Source of the DNA: Epidermidibacterium keratini
GTDB lineage: Bacteria; Actinomycetota; Actinomycetes; Mycobacteriales; Antricoccaceae
Direction of reading: 5' to 3'
Assembly: GCF_009834025.1 (NCBI RefSeq)
Contig: NZ_CP047156.1
Coordinates: forward strand, 3,556,067 to 3,620,066
Length of the DNA: 64,000 nucleotides
This document shows, in pieces, positions 33,692 through 42,753 of this stretch (positions are counted from its first letter, which is position 1; every line of letters begins with the position of its first letter). Made by a program: the position numbers and the translations under genes. The notes under the pieces were generated by a model. The model searched no databases. It was given only the letters and a program-made list of their open reading frames with translations, and was not told where the DNA came from.

Positions 33692-33729
33692 AAAACGTCC
33701 CGCAGACTCGGGTGTCTGTGGGACGTTTT
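33692..33729 (+). terminator. Intrinsic terminator after rplS
   Basis: AAAACGTCCCGCAGAC and its complement (one G-U pair) form a 16-bp stem with a 6-base loop ending in GTTTTG. It is the best classical terminator in the window and closes the rpsP-rplS group. Confidence 0.85.
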
Positions 33730-33800
33730 GCGTTTCAGCACTTGCTTCGAGCCCGTCCTCACGCGCGGCTGAGAGCCGCTCGCCTAGGCTGTGTACTGCG

Positions 33801-34817
33801 ATGACTGACAAGCCCGCGCCGGACGGCGCACCGACCGATCCGCCGCGCGATCGCGCACCTGAGTCTGCTGAGGCGACCACCGATGACGGCGCGCTCGAGG
33901 CGAGCCGAGTGGACGGGGGCGAGCACGACGCGCCGGCGGCTGCGGGCAGTACGGCGAGGCGCTCACGCCGGTCCCGACGCTCGCGGGCCAAGGATGACGG
34001 CAAGCGCAAGGGCGGGCTGGTGCAGTGGCTCAAAGAGCTGCCGATCATGATCGCGGTCGCCTTCGTCGTCGCGCTCCTGCTGAAGTCCTTCGTCGTCCAG
34101 GCCTTCTGGATCCCGTCCGGTTCGATGGAGCAGACGCTGCACGGCTGCCCGGGCTGCACCGGCGACCGCATCCTGGTCAACCGGATGAGCTACTGGTTCT
34201 CTGACCCCGAGCCCGGTGACATCGTGGTGTTCGAGGCGGGTCCGACGTGGGATCCGGAGGTCCAGGTCGACGAGCCCGACAACCCCTTCGGACAGGCGTG
34301 GCTGTGGGTCAAGCGCACTGTGGGCGCGGCGCCGCCCGCCGAGAAAGATCTCGTCAAGCGGGTGGTCGCCGTCGGCGGGCAGACCGTCGAGTGCTGCGAT
34401 GCCCAGCAACGTGTCCTGGTCGACGGGAAGCCGTTGGACGAGCCGTATATCTACACCGGCGACGCCGGGGGCCAGTATCAGCAGCTGACGTTCGGTCCGA
34501 TCACGGTGCCCGATGGCCGGCTGTTCGTGATGGGCGATCATCGCAACGCCTCGGCCGACTCGCGGTTTCACACCGACGACCAGTGGCAAGGCACGATCGG
34601 CATCGACCAGGTCGTCGGTCGCGCGTTCGTGATCATCTACCCGTTCAGCCGCTTCGAGTGGCTCACCCCGCCGGACATCCAGACCGCGGCGCTCCCGGCA
34701 AACGGGCCGCCGTACGCCGCCACCCCCGATCCGGTCCTCGCCGCGCCGCACCTGCTTGCGATGCTCGTCGTGGTGCCGATCGCGGGGCTCACCCGACGTC
34801 GAACGAGGCGGTTGTAG
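33801..34817 (+). CDS. lepB: Signal peptidase I
   Basis: The 338-residue membrane serine protease removes Sec/Tat signal peptides. A long acidic/basic cytoplasmic tail (1-75, with [10 protein letters not shown]) precedes the membrane helix (81-101). The catalytic Ser108 is in PSGSMEQTL, and the catalytic Lys186 is in LVKRVVAVGG. Box E is GDHRNASADSR. Three cysteine positions (HGCPGCTG and the ECC pair) are unusual in number and might form disulfides outside. A C-terminal helix precedes a basic end. The rnhB GTG overlaps its stop by one base. Confidence 0.93.
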   Translation: MTDKPAPDGAPTDPPRDRAPESAEATTDDGALEASRVDGGEHDAPAAAGSTARRSRRSRRSRAKDDGKRKGGLVQWLKELPIMIAVAFVVALLLKSFVVQAFWIPSGSMEQTLHGCPGCTGDRILVNRMSYWFSDPEPGDIVVFEAGPTWDPEVQVDEPDNPFGQAWLWVKRTVGAAPPAEKDLVKRVVAVGGQTVECCDAQQRVLVDGKPLDEPYIYTGDAGGQYQQLTFGPITVPDGRLFVMGDHRNASADSRFHTDDQWQGTIGIDQVVGRAFVIIYPFSRFEWLTPPDIQTAALPANGPPYAATPDPVLAAPHLLAMLVVVPIAGLTRRRTRRL

Positions 34818-35551
34818 TGGCTCTCGTTCCCGTCAGCGACCTCAAACCGCCCCGGCTCGTGGTGCGCGGCACTGAGCGGTTCACGCCGTTCGAGGCCGTG
34901 CTGCGCCGCGCCGGCTTCGGGCAGATCGCCGGGGCCGACGAGGCCGGCAGAGGAGCGTGTGCCGGTCCGCTCACCGCGGCGGCCTGCATCCTGCCGCGTG
35001 GCAAACGAGGTGAGATCGAGGGGCTGACCGACTCCAAGCTGCTGACCCCGGCCGTGCGCGAGCAGCTGTATGACGAGATCCTGAAGCGCGCCGTGGCCTG
35101 GAGCGTGGTCAGCATCGAGTGCGATGAGATCGACCGGATCGGGCTGCACGTTGCCAACCTGCAGGCGATGCGTCGCGCCGTACGCCAGCTTGAGCCGGCT
35201 CCGGCCTATGTGCTCACCGACGGCTTCCCGGTCGATGGGCTGCCTGGCCCTGGACTTGCCGTCTGGAAGGGTGATCAGGTCAGCGTCTCGATCGCGGCGG
35301 CGTCGATCATCGCCAAGGTCACTCGAGACCGGCGCATGCGCGAGCTCGACGCGCAGCACCCGGAGTACGGCTTCGCGATCCACAAGGGCTACAACACAGA
35401 TCTGCACGAGCGGGCGCTGCGTGAGCACGGCCCGTGCACACAGCATCGGCGCCGCTACGCCAACGTCCGGCGCGCAGTTGCCATGCGGGCTGGCGAGGCC
35501 GGTGAGTATGACGCGAGTGGTTTACTGGAGCGCACGGCAGGGGAGGGCTAG
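34817..35551 (+). CDS. rnhB: Ribonuclease HII
   Basis: The 244-residue enzyme removes ribonucleotides from DNA and RNA-DNA hybrids. It has AGADEAGRG (D41, E42), the downstream acidic site VLTDGF, and the C-terminal SIAAASIIAKVTRDR block, the RNase HII signature. The GTG start overlaps the lepB stop (TAGTG). The lepB-rnhB-DUF2469-yraN order is conserved in actinobacteria. Confidence 0.93.
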   Translation: MALVPVSDLKPPRLVVRGTERFTPFEAVLRRAGFGQIAGADEAGRGACAGPLTAAACILPRGKRGEIEGLTDSKLLTPAVREQLYDEILKRAVAWSVVSIECDEIDRIGLHVANLQAMRRAVRQLEPAPAYVLTDGFPVDGLPGPGLAVWKGDQVSVSIAAASIIAKVTRDRRMRELDAQHPEYGFAIHKGYNTDLHERALREHGPCTQHRRRYANVRRAVAMRAGEAGEYDASGLLERTAGEG

Positions 35552-35559
35552 GAACACCG

Positions 35560-35871
35560 ATGAGCGCCGAGGATCTCGAGAGGTACGAGACCGAGCTGGA
35601 GCTGCAGCTCTATCGCGAGTACAAGGACATCGCGCGGCAGTTTAGCTATGTCGTGGAGACCGAGCGCCGCTTCTATCTCGCCAACAGTGTCGACCTGCAG
35701 GTGCGCAACGCCGGCGGTGAGGTCTACTTCGAGCTCGAGCTCGCCGACGCGTGGGTGTGGGACATCCACCGCCCCGCGCGGTTCGTCAAGAACGTGCGCG
35801 TCGTGACGTTCAAGGACGTCAACGTCGAGGAGCTGGAGAAGCCCGACCTCGAAGTCCCCGGCAGCAGCTAA
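35560..35871 (+). CDS. DUF2469 family protein
   Basis: The 103-residue acidic protein is recognised by its near-invariant actinobacterial sequence: MSAEDLERYETELELQLYRE, then FSYVVETERRFYLAN, AWVWDIHRPARFVK and FKDVNVEEL. Function is unknown. It is always found near rnhB. It starts 8 bases after rnhB, so it is co-transcribed. Confidence 0.92.
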   Translation: MSAEDLERYETELELQLYREYKDIARQFSYVVETERRFYLANSVDLQVRNAGGEVYFELELADAWVWDIHRPARFVKNVRVVTFKDVNVEELEKPDLEVPGSS

Positions 35872-35982
35872 GACGCGAACTTATCCACACCACCGGCGTG
35901 TCGTCCACTTCGGGCGATCTCGACCGCCCTGATGTCCGCGTGAGTTGACATCGTCGCAGCACCTTGATTCGAGGGGGCGACG

Positions 35983-36342
35983 GTGGTCAAGACCAAAGAT
36001 GCACTCGGCCGGTTCGGCGAAGACCTGGCTGAAGCACACCTGCAGGCGGCCGGGATGCACGTGATCGAGCGCAACTGGCGGTGCACGTCCGGTGAGCTCG
36101 ACATCGTCGCGCGCGACGGACCGGGGCTGGTGTTCTGCGAGGTCAAGACCCGGCGTACGGCGTACTTCGGTGAGCCGATCTACGCCGTCACCCCGGACAA
36201 GGCTCGCCGCATCTACCGGCTGGCACGTGCCTGGATGGCCGAGCGCGGGGTGTACGCCGACGACCTGCGCTACGACGTCGTTGGGGTCATCGTCCCGCGC
36301 GATGGGCCACCGGTCGTCGACCACGTGCGGGCGGCGTTCTGA
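35983..36342 (+). CDS. yraN: YraN / UPF0102 endonuclease-like protein
   Basis: This 119-residue protein has a restriction-endonuclease-like fold, with the conserved layout GRFGEDLAEAHL, RNWRCTSGELDIVARDG (E-x-D core) and VFCEVKTRR (ExK). It probably acts on branched or recombining DNA together with ComM and DprA. The GTG start at 35983 has GAGGGGG upstream. The comM ATG overlaps its TGA. A perfect DnaA-box-like TTATCCACA lies at 35881-35889, in the gap before it. Confidence 0.9.
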   Translation: MVKTKDALGRFGEDLAEAHLQAAGMHVIERNWRCTSGELDIVARDGPGLVFCEVKTRRTAYFGEPIYAVTPDKARRIYRLARAWMAERGVYADDLRYDVVGVIVPRDGPPVVDHVRAAF

Positions 36343-37889
36343 TGGGCGAGCTGAAGATGCGGCTCGGCGTGGCGCGCACCGTCGTACTGCTCGGTATCGA
36401 GGGCGTCTTGGTCGACGTCGAGTGCAGCATTGGCTCCGGTCTGCCGGGCGTGCGGGTGGTCGGGTTGCCGGATGCCTCGATCAACGAGTCGTGCGACCGC
36501 GTGCGGGCAGCGCTGGAGAGCAACGACATCGGGTGGAAGTCGCAGCGCATCACCTTCAACCTCATCCCTGCCAACGTGCGCAAGAGCGGCACCGGTGCCG
36601 ACCTCGCGATGGCCGCGGCACTGCTTGTGGCACACGGGGTGCTGGACGCCGAGCGGCTGGCTGGCACCGTGTTGTTTGGCGAGCTCGGCCTCGACGGGCG
36701 GCTGCACGGTGTGCCCGGCGCGCTTCCGGCGATGCTGGCCGCGGCGAAGGAGGGAGCTGCCCGCTTCGTGCTTCCGTCGGCCAACCGGGCCGAGGCGAGC
36801 ATCCCGCTCGGTGACGAGTTCGAGATGCAGGTGTGGTGCGCGCCGACGCTGGGCGACCTGCTGGCGTTCTGGCGCGGCGAAGACTCCGACGTCGAGCGGG
36901 TCCGGCCGAGCCGCCCGTCGAGCCAACCGTCGGTGCCTGATCTCGCCGACGTACGAGGCCAGCCGCTTGGGCGGCGGGCTCTAGAGATTGCCGCGGCGGG
37001 AGGGCACCACCTGTTCTTCAGTGGTCCGCCAGGTGCTGGCAAGACGATGCTGGCCAGACGAATGCCCGGGATCTTGCCGCCGCTGGCTGATGCCGAGGCG
37101 CTCGAGGTGACCTCGATCCACTCGCTGTGCGGCATGGTCGATCCGGCGTACCCGCTGCAGCGGTTCGCGCCTTTTGAGGCACCGCACCACTCGGCGACCG
37201 CGCCCTCGATCGTGGGTGGCGGCAGCGGCATCGTGCGTCCCGGAGCGGCCAGTCGGGCACATCGCGGAGTCCTGTTTCTCGACGAGGCACCGGAGTTTGC
37301 CGGCCGCGTGCTCGACCAGCTGCGCCAGCCGATCGAGAGCGGCTCTATCACGATCCATCGCGCCCGCGGCTCGTTCACCTTTCCGGCCCGCTTTCAGCTG
37401 CTGCTCGCAGCGAACCCGTGTCCCTGCGCGAGCGCCGGGGGAGACGCGGCGTGCGTGTGTACGTCGATCGTCCGCCGTCGCTACCTCGGGCGGCTGTCCG
37501 GACCGCTGCTCGACCGGATCGACCTGTCGGTCGAGCTCTCGCCACCGACACGTGGCCAGCTGATGAACCATCAGGCCGATGAGGAAACGAGCGCGATCGT
37601 GGCCGCACGGGTGCGTGCCGCTCGCGACCGGTCCTCGCATCGGTGGGGTGGCGCGCTCAACGGCGAGGTGGCGGCGAAGGTGATGCAGGCGCGGTGGCAG
37701 CCCTCGGGCACCGGACTGCGGCTGATCGAACGGGCCTACGACCTCGGGGCCATCTCCGGCCGTGGTTACGACCGGGTGCTGCGGGTCGCATGGACTCTCG
37801 CGGATCTGGGCGGGCGCTCCGAACCCGGAGCCAACGACGTGGCCGAGGCGCTGGGATTTCGTCAGCGCGGCATGGGCCAGGTGGCGTGA
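36342..37889 (+). CDS. comM: ComM / YifB AAA+ helicase (Mg-chelatase-like)
   Basis: The protein has 515 residues. An N-terminal Lon-like domain (about 1-180) precedes the AAA+ domain with Walker A SGPPGAGKTM (about 227-236) and Walker B GVLFLDEAPEF. The C-terminal Mg_chelatase_C part begins near 420. A cysteine cluster (NPCPCASAGGD...CVC) in the AAA+ core is typical of the family. ComM drives branch migration during natural transformation. Start and stop overlap its neighbours yraN and dprA by one base each. Confidence 0.92.
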   Translation: MGELKMRLGVARTVVLLGIEGVLVDVECSIGSGLPGVRVVGLPDASINESCDRVRAALESNDIGWKSQRITFNLIPANVRKSGTGADLAMAAALLVAHGVLDAERLAGTVLFGELGLDGRLHGVPGALPAMLAAAKEGAARFVLPSANRAEASIPLGDEFEMQVWCAPTLGDLLAFWRGEDSDVERVRPSRPSSQPSVPDLADVRGQPLGRRALEIAAAGGHHLFFSGPPGAGKTMLARRMPGILPPLADAEALEVTSIHSLCGMVDPAYPLQRFAPFEAPHHSATAPSIVGGGSGIVRPGAASRAHRGVLFLDEAPEFAGRVLDQLRQPIESGSITIHRARGSFTFPARFQLLLAANPCPCASAGGDAACVCTSIVRRRYLGRLSGPLLDRIDLSVELSPPTRGQLMNHQADEETSAIVAARVRAARDRSSHRWGGALNGEVAAKVMQARWQPSGTGLRLIERAYDLGAISGRGYDRVLRVAWTLADLGGRSEPGANDVAEALGFRQRGMGQVA

Positions 37890-39052
37890 TGCGGCCGCCT
37901 CCGGTCGGCGACGGTTCGGTGCGGGCGGCGTACGCCTGGTTAAGTCGAGCGGTCGAACCCGGACATCGGGCGATGTGGGCGTATGTATCGGCCGAGGGTG
38001 CGGTCGATGTCGCGGCCCAGCTGCACGCCGGTGAAGGCCCGGTGGTGTTGCAGCGGGCTGTGGGAGCACGGGTCGGCTCGGATGACTCGGTGCGCGATCT
38101 GCATCGTGCCGAACGCGCCGCTGTCCGGTTGCTCATCCCGGGTGACTCGGACTGGCCCGGTGATGCGCTGTGGCCGATGCAGCAGGTCGCCGCCGATGGC
38201 GACCTGGACTGCGTGCCGCCGCTGTCGCTGTGGGTCCGTGGCGCCGGATCGCTTCCGTCGCTGCTGGCGCGGTCGATCGCGATAGTCGGGGCGCGAGCGT
38301 CGACGCCGTACGGCGAGCAGGTCACCCATCAGCTTGCTGCTGAGCTGGCCGAACGCGGTGTGTGTGTCGTGAGCGGGGGAGCGTTCGGCATCGACGCTGC
38401 AGCGCATCGTGCCGCCTTGAGCGCCGGTCGACCCACGATCGCCGTACTCGCCTGCGGCGCCGACCGGGCATATCCCAAAGCCAACGAGGCACTGCTGGAT
38501 CGGATCAGTCGCGACGGACTGCTGCTCAGCGAGTGGCCGCCGGGCGCGGCGCCGATGCGTCAGCGGTTCCTCGTGCGCAACCGGCTCATTGCTGGTCTGA
38601 CCGCTGGCACGGTCGTGGTCGAGGCCGCGCTGCGCAGCGGGGCTCGCTCGACCGCGTCCCGGGCCCGTGATCTGGGCAAGCCGGTGATGGCCGTGCCGGG
38701 CCCGGTCACCTCGGCGATGTCAGCAGGGACGCTGGCGATGCTGCGCGCGGGAGGATGCATCGCGGTCGGGTCGGCCGCGCACGTGCTTGATGCGATCGGG
38801 CGGATCGGTGATGACCTCGCACCGCACGAGGCCGGACCGAGTGAGCCGATCGACGAGCTCGACCCGCAGACCCAAGCGGTGTACGACGCCGTACCGCTGC
38901 GCCGGGCCAGTCCCATCGAGAGCATCGCCACCGTGGCGGCGCTTGCGGTCTCCGATGCGGTCGCCGCGATGAGCGTGCTCGAGCTGCTGGGCTTGGTCGA
39001 GGTGGACGAGGGGAGGTGGCGCAAGACGCGACAGGACCAGAAGCAACGGTGA
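37889..39052 (+). CDS. dprA: DNA-processing protein DprA (Smf)
   Basis: The 387-residue protein loads RecA onto incoming single-stranded DNA. The Rossmann-like core has SIAIVGARASTPYG, VVSGGAFGIDAAAH and the later LVRNRLIAGLTAGTVVVEA, AVPGPVTS. A C-terminal winged-helix-like region spans about 310-380. The ATG overlaps the comM TGA. Together with yraN, comM and xerC it forms a DNA-uptake/recombination block. Confidence 0.92.
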   Translation: MRPPPVGDGSVRAAYAWLSRAVEPGHRAMWAYVSAEGAVDVAAQLHAGEGPVVLQRAVGARVGSDDSVRDLHRAERAAVRLLIPGDSDWPGDALWPMQQVAADGDLDCVPPLSLWVRGAGSLPSLLARSIAIVGARASTPYGEQVTHQLAAELAERGVCVVSGGAFGIDAAAHRAALSAGRPTIAVLACGADRAYPKANEALLDRISRDGLLLSEWPPGAAPMRQRFLVRNRLIAGLTAGTVVVEAALRSGARSTASRARDLGKPVMAVPGPVTSAMSAGTLAMLRAGGCIAVGSAAHVLDAIGRIGDDLAPHEAGPSEPIDELDPQTQAVYDAVPLRRASPIESIATVAALAVSDAVAAMSVLELLGLVEVDEGRWRKTRQDQKQR

Positions 39053-39109
39053 TGCAGCCGCGCGGCGTGGGTCGTTGATCCGGGCGGCGTGCTGGGTGAG
39101 GCTTGTCCG

Positions 39110-40027
39110 GTGAGCAGCCGCGCCGAACTACCCGAAGCCTTCGAGGACGCACTCGAGGGGTTTCGTCGCGAGCTGGCGTTGCAGCGCTCATTGTCGGAGC
39201 ACACGGTGCGCGGCTACCTCGCCGACCTACGAAGCCTGCTCGATCACTTCGCCAGGATGTCGGGAACGGACCTGTCCGCACTCGACCTCATGACGCTGCG
39301 ATCTTGGCTGGCCAAGTCGCGCACGATGGGCGCGGCACGCTCGACGCTGGCTCGCCGCGCGGCGTCGGCTCGCGCGTTTACCGCCTACCTCGCCCGCACC
39401 GGCGTACTCGCCGTCGACCCCGGCGCCCGGCTGCGGTCACCGGGCGCCCGCCGCACGCTGCCCGAGGTACTCAACACCGAGCAGGCCAGCGAGCTGGTTG
39501 AGCGGGTCGACGGCGATGACCCGCTCGCGCTGCGCGACCGCGCGATCGTCGAGCTGCTCTACGCCGGTGGCATCCGCGTGAGCGAGCTGTGCGGACTGGA
39601 CCTCGACAGCGTCGATGAGCAGCGTGGGCTACTTAGAGTGCTGGGCAAGGGATCGAAGGAACGTTCCGTGCCGGTCGGTGGTCCGGCGCGCGCCGCATTG
39701 CAGACATATCTGCAATCCGCGCGATCCGAGTTGGCCACGCCGCGCAGCGGTGCGGCACTGCTGCTCGGCGCTCGAGGCGGACGCATCGACCCGCGAGAGG
39801 TACGCCGCGTCGTACACCGCGCTGCCCAAGCCGTCGAGGGCGCGCCCGACATCGGTCCGCACGGCCTGCGACACTCGGCCGCGACGCACCTGCTCGAAGG
39901 CGGTGCGGATCTGCGCGCGGTGCAAGAGCTGCTCGGCCACGCCTCGCTCGCGACAACCCAGATCTATACCCACGTCTCGGTCGAACGGCTGCGTGCCAGC
40001 TTCAACCAAGCCCACCCGCGGGCCTAG
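39110..40027 (+). CDS. xerC: Tyrosine recombinase XerC
   Basis: The protein has 305 residues. It resolves chromosome dimers at dif with XerD. Catalytic residues are complete: Arg156 (GGIRVSEL), Lys180 (GKGSKER), His251-x2-Arg254 (HGLRHSAAT), His277 ([10 protein letters not shown]) and Tyr286 (IYTH). The SAM-like N-terminal domain spans 10-95. I prefer the GTG at 39110; an upstream GTG at 39089 adds only seven residues. Position between dprA and rpsB is conserved, so this is the housekeeping recombinase and not a phage integrase. Confidence 0.93.
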   Translation: MSSRAELPEAFEDALEGFRRELALQRSLSEHTVRGYLADLRSLLDHFARMSGTDLSALDLMTLRSWLAKSRTMGAARSTLARRAASARAFTAYLARTGVLAVDPGARLRSPGARRTLPEVLNTEQASELVERVDGDDPLALRDRAIVELLYAGGIRVSELCGLDLDSVDEQRGLLRVLGKGSKERSVPVGGPARAALQTYLQSARSELATPRSGAALLLGARGGRIDPREVRRVVHRAAQAVEGAPDIGPHGLRHSAATHLLEGGADLRAVQELLGHASLATTQIYTHVSVERLRASFNQAHPRA

Positions 40028-40075
40028 GACGCCGGCGGACGGTGCCACCAGCACATCTGGTGCGCCCGGTTGCCC

Positions 40076-40405
40076 TTAGGCGTGTGGCGGTGCCAGTTCG
40101 AGCGTGTGTGCAACGGCGGCCACGGGAAGCGGGGCATAGAGGTGGGGAAAGAGCTCGCCTGTTTCGGGGTTGCCGACCTCGTGGACCAACGCGACCGGAA
40201 GGCGTGACTCGTCGATCTCCAACAGCACCAGCGGTTCGGACACGTCGCCGTAAAACGCCCGCCGTACCTCCGGCCACTGCTGCGCAGTAGAGCAGTGGAT
40301 GAATCCCTCATCGGCGAGGCTGCGACCCCTCGTCGACTGTGTGTAGCTACCGGACTCGAGCGCGGCCTGCCAGTGCAACTGCTCGGCGAGGTGGTAGACG
40401 GTCAC
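40076..40405 (-). CDS. DUF952 family protein
   Basis: The 109-residue protein has the DUF952 pattern: VYHLAEQLHWQAALESGSY, then DEGFIHCSTAQQ, LVLLEID and LFPHLYAPLP. Family function is unknown; a conserved His/Cys pair (GFIHCS) may be active. The GTG at 40405 is supported by TACCCT (complement of 40413-40418) placed 7 bases upstream, implying a leaderless message. It converges with xerC. Confidence 0.82.
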   Translation of the reverse strand: MTVYHLAEQLHWQAALESGSYTQSTRGRSLADEGFIHCSTAQQWPEVRRAFYGDVSEPLVLLEIDESRLPVALVHEVGNPETGELFPHLYAPLPVAAVAHTLELAPPHA

Positions 40406-40481
40406 GAACAAGAGGGTATGCCGCGAGCCCGTCGGGAGCGCACCCTCTGACCATTTTCGGCGCCGTGGGACCATTCCCAAC

Positions 40482-40913
40482 ATGGCGAATGACACTCGGT
40501 TCCGGTTCATGAACGCGGTGCATCGCGCCGTTCGCAGCCTCACCTTCGGACGGGTGGGCAACGACGTCATGGGTATGCCGGTGCTCGAGCTGACGACGAC
40601 GGGCCGGCGCAGCGGGCAGCCGAGGTCGTGCTTTCTCACCGCTCCCGTGCAGCGCGGCGATTCCTACATCGTGGTCGCCTCGCGCGGAGGCGATGACACC
40701 ATGCCCGCGTGGTTTCTCAACCTCAAGGCCAACCCGGATGTGATGGTGTCACTACGAGGTGGCCCGGCGCAGCCGTGGACCGCGCGGGTCCTGCCCGACG
40801 ACGAGCGCGACGCGCTGTGGCCCGAGCTCACCAGCAGCTACCCGAACTACGCGGGATACCAGCGCAAGACGGCCCGGACCATCCCACTCGTCGAGCTCAC
40901 GCCACAGGGCTGA
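40482..40913 (+). CDS. F420H2-dependent nitroreductase-family (DDN-like) protein
   Basis: The 143-residue split-barrel protein of the deazaflavin-dependent nitroreductase family has GMPVLELTTTGRRSGQPR, VASRGGDDTMPAWFLNLKANP and a C-terminal ...RTIPLVEL. The family uses reduced F420, and known members reduce quinones and activate nitroimidazoles. Together with the LLM protein at 41891 it suggests that the organism makes F420. Confidence 0.85.
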   Translation: MANDTRFRFMNAVHRAVRSLTFGRVGNDVMGMPVLELTTTGRRSGQPRSCFLTAPVQRGDSYIVVASRGGDDTMPAWFLNLKANPDVMVSLRGGPAQPWTARVLPDDERDALWPELTSSYPNYAGYQRKTARTIPLVELTPQG

Positions 40914-40999
40914 CTGCGCTGAGCGCACGCTCCCACAACCACCGGACTGGTCGCTGCTGCCGCGGCGGCCAGTCCCGGACCGACGACCCGACCGATTCC

Positions 41000-41824
41000 C
41001 TAGCTATGTTTGGGATGGCGCGCCCAGTAGAAGCAGTAAAGGCCAAAGCAGGCGAAGCCAAGCGCGACCAAGGCGAGTAGCCACATGCCGAACGGCTGGT
41101 CGCGCAATGTCTTGAGTGCATCGTCGAGCCCGCCGGACTTCTGCGGGTCGTGGCTGATCGCGGCCCAGCCGAGCAGCAAGCCGATGAGCACGAACACGAC
41201 GCCCTTAGTGCTGTAGCCCACGCGTCCGAGGTTGACTCCCGCGCCGCTGTGCACACCTTCGAGGTCGCGCTCGACGAACTTGCTCGTGACGCCCTTGACG
41301 ATGTTGACCACGCCAACGACGATCACGGCGACGGCGGCGACCCCGACGAGAATCTGACCGGCTGGAGCGGACATGAGGGTGCTGGTCGCGGACTCTTCCT
41401 TGCCGCCAGAGGACCCACCATCGCCCGCGGCGATCCGTCCAGCGCTCACCGCAAGCGCGGCGTACACGACCGCCTTGGCAGCCGCGGCGGCTTTGTGCCG
41501 TAGGCGTTCGCCTTTGTCTTCTGAGCGGAAGCCGAAGATCGCCTCCAGGAGCTGCCAGATGGTCAGCGTGCCGAGCCCGACGGCGATAACCCACAGCAAG
41601 ATGCCGCCAAACGGCTGGCTCGCGATCTCCTGAAGCGCACCAGACTGGCTCGCCTCCTGTGAGCTTCCGCCGAACGCCACCTGCAGGGCCAACCAGGCCA
41701 GCAGCAGATGCACAATGCCGTAGCAGACCAGACCGAGGCTCACTAGCCATCGGTACGCCGAACTCTGTTGCACGTTGCGGCCGGCGTTCTCCGCCGCGTC
41801 GGCAACCCCATTCCTGTTTGTCAT
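41000..41824 (-). CDS. DUF1206 membrane protein
   Basis: The 274-residue protein has six hydrophobic segments in three repeated DUF1206 helix pairs: SSAYRWLVSLGLVCYGIVHLL, AAKAVVYAALAVSAG and GYSTKGVVFVLIGLLLGWAA. Function is unknown. The ATG at 41824 has TAGGCT (complement of 41832-41837) 7 bases upstream, so a leaderless message is likely. It is divergent from the LLM oxidoreductase. Confidence 0.85.
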   Translation of the reverse strand: MTNRNGVADAAENAGRNVQQSSAYRWLVSLGLVCYGIVHLLLAWLALQVAFGGSSQEASQSGALQEIASQPFGGILLWVIAVGLGTLTIWQLLEAIFGFRSEDKGERLRHKAAAAAKAVVYAALAVSAGRIAAGDGGSSGGKEESATSTLMSAPAGQILVGVAAVAVIVVGVVNIVKGVTSKFVERDLEGVHSGAGVNLGRVGYSTKGVVFVLIGLLLGWAAISHDPQKSGGLDDALKTLRDQPFGMWLLALVALGFACFGLYCFYWARHPKHS

Positions 41825-41890
41825 GCGCTGAAGCCTAGGGCCTTGGCCCACCCCAAAGCATCCACGACGCGTGGGGTGTTGGATGGAGGC

Positions 41891-42748
41891 ATGACTTCCA
41901 TTACCGAACGTCTTGGTACCTATGGCATCTGGGCCCGACAGAGCGATCTGGATGAGGACTTCGCCCGCGTGGTCGAAGACCACGGCTTCGGTGCCCTCTG
42001 GATCGGCGGCTCGCCGCCGGAGGACCTACAGCTCGCGGACAGGTTGCTGGGTGCGACTCGGTCGATCGTGGTCGCCACTGGCATCACCAACATCTGGAAC
42101 ACCGACCCCGCGACCGTCGCGGCGCGCTCACTCGAGCTGGAAGCGAAGTACCCCGACCGGTTCCTGCTCGGAGTCGGCGTCGGCCACCGCGAAGCGACCG
42201 CTGAATACCGGCGACCTATGGAAGCGATCACCGAGTACCTCGACGTACTCGACAACTCCGGCCTCGGCGCCGACCGAAGGATCCTAGCCGCACTCGGCCC
42301 GCGCATGCTGGAGCTGTCGCGCGAGCGCAGCACCGGAGCGCATCCCTATCTCACGACTCCAGAGCACACCGCCGAAGCCCGCAAGATCCTCGGCGACGGC
42401 CCGGTGCTCGCTCCCGAGCAGAAGGTGGTCATCGAGGAGGACCCGCAGCGGGCGCGCGCGATCGCCCGTCCGTCGGTCGACCAGCCCTACCTGCACTTGA
42501 AGAACTACACCGACAACCTGCGGCGGCTCGGCTACACCGACGCCGACTTCGCCAACCAGGGCAGCGATGCGCTGATCGACCGGCTCGCTCTGCACGGTGA
42601 CGCTCCCGCGGTCGCGTCCGCGCTCCGCGAGCATCTGCGTGCCGGTGCCGATCACGTCGTCGTCCAGCTGCTCACGGCCGAACCGCAGGACCGGCGCGGT
42701 GCGCTGGGTGCACTGGCGACGGCTCTCGGGGTCTGCCAGGTCGACTGA
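41891..42748 (+). CDS. LLM-class F420-dependent oxidoreductase
   Basis: This 285-residue TIM-barrel protein of the luciferase-like family begins GTYGIWARQSDLDEDFARVVEDHGFGALWIGG and contains TGITNIWNTDP, YPDRFLLGVGVGH and a C-terminal DHVVVQLL strand. That pattern matches the TIGR03620-type F420 oxidoreductases of actinobacteria. GGAGG precedes the ATG. The substrate is unknown. Confidence 0.87.
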   Translation: MTSITERLGTYGIWARQSDLDEDFARVVEDHGFGALWIGGSPPEDLQLADRLLGATRSIVVATGITNIWNTDPATVAARSLELEAKYPDRFLLGVGVGHREATAEYRRPMEAITEYLDVLDNSGLGADRRILAALGPRMLELSRERSTGAHPYLTTPEHTAEARKILGDGPVLAPEQKVVIEEDPQRARAIARPSVDQPYLHLKNYTDNLRRLGYTDADFANQGSDALIDRLALHGDAPAVASALREHLRAGADHVVVQLLTAEPQDRRGALGALATALGVCQVD

Positions 42749-42753
42749 CCTCG

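Noticed and set aside
39110-40027. Tyrosine recombinase as a phage or island integrase
   Set aside because: It has the conserved xerC position between dprA and rpsB and standard length; no attachment sites or phage genes adjoin it.
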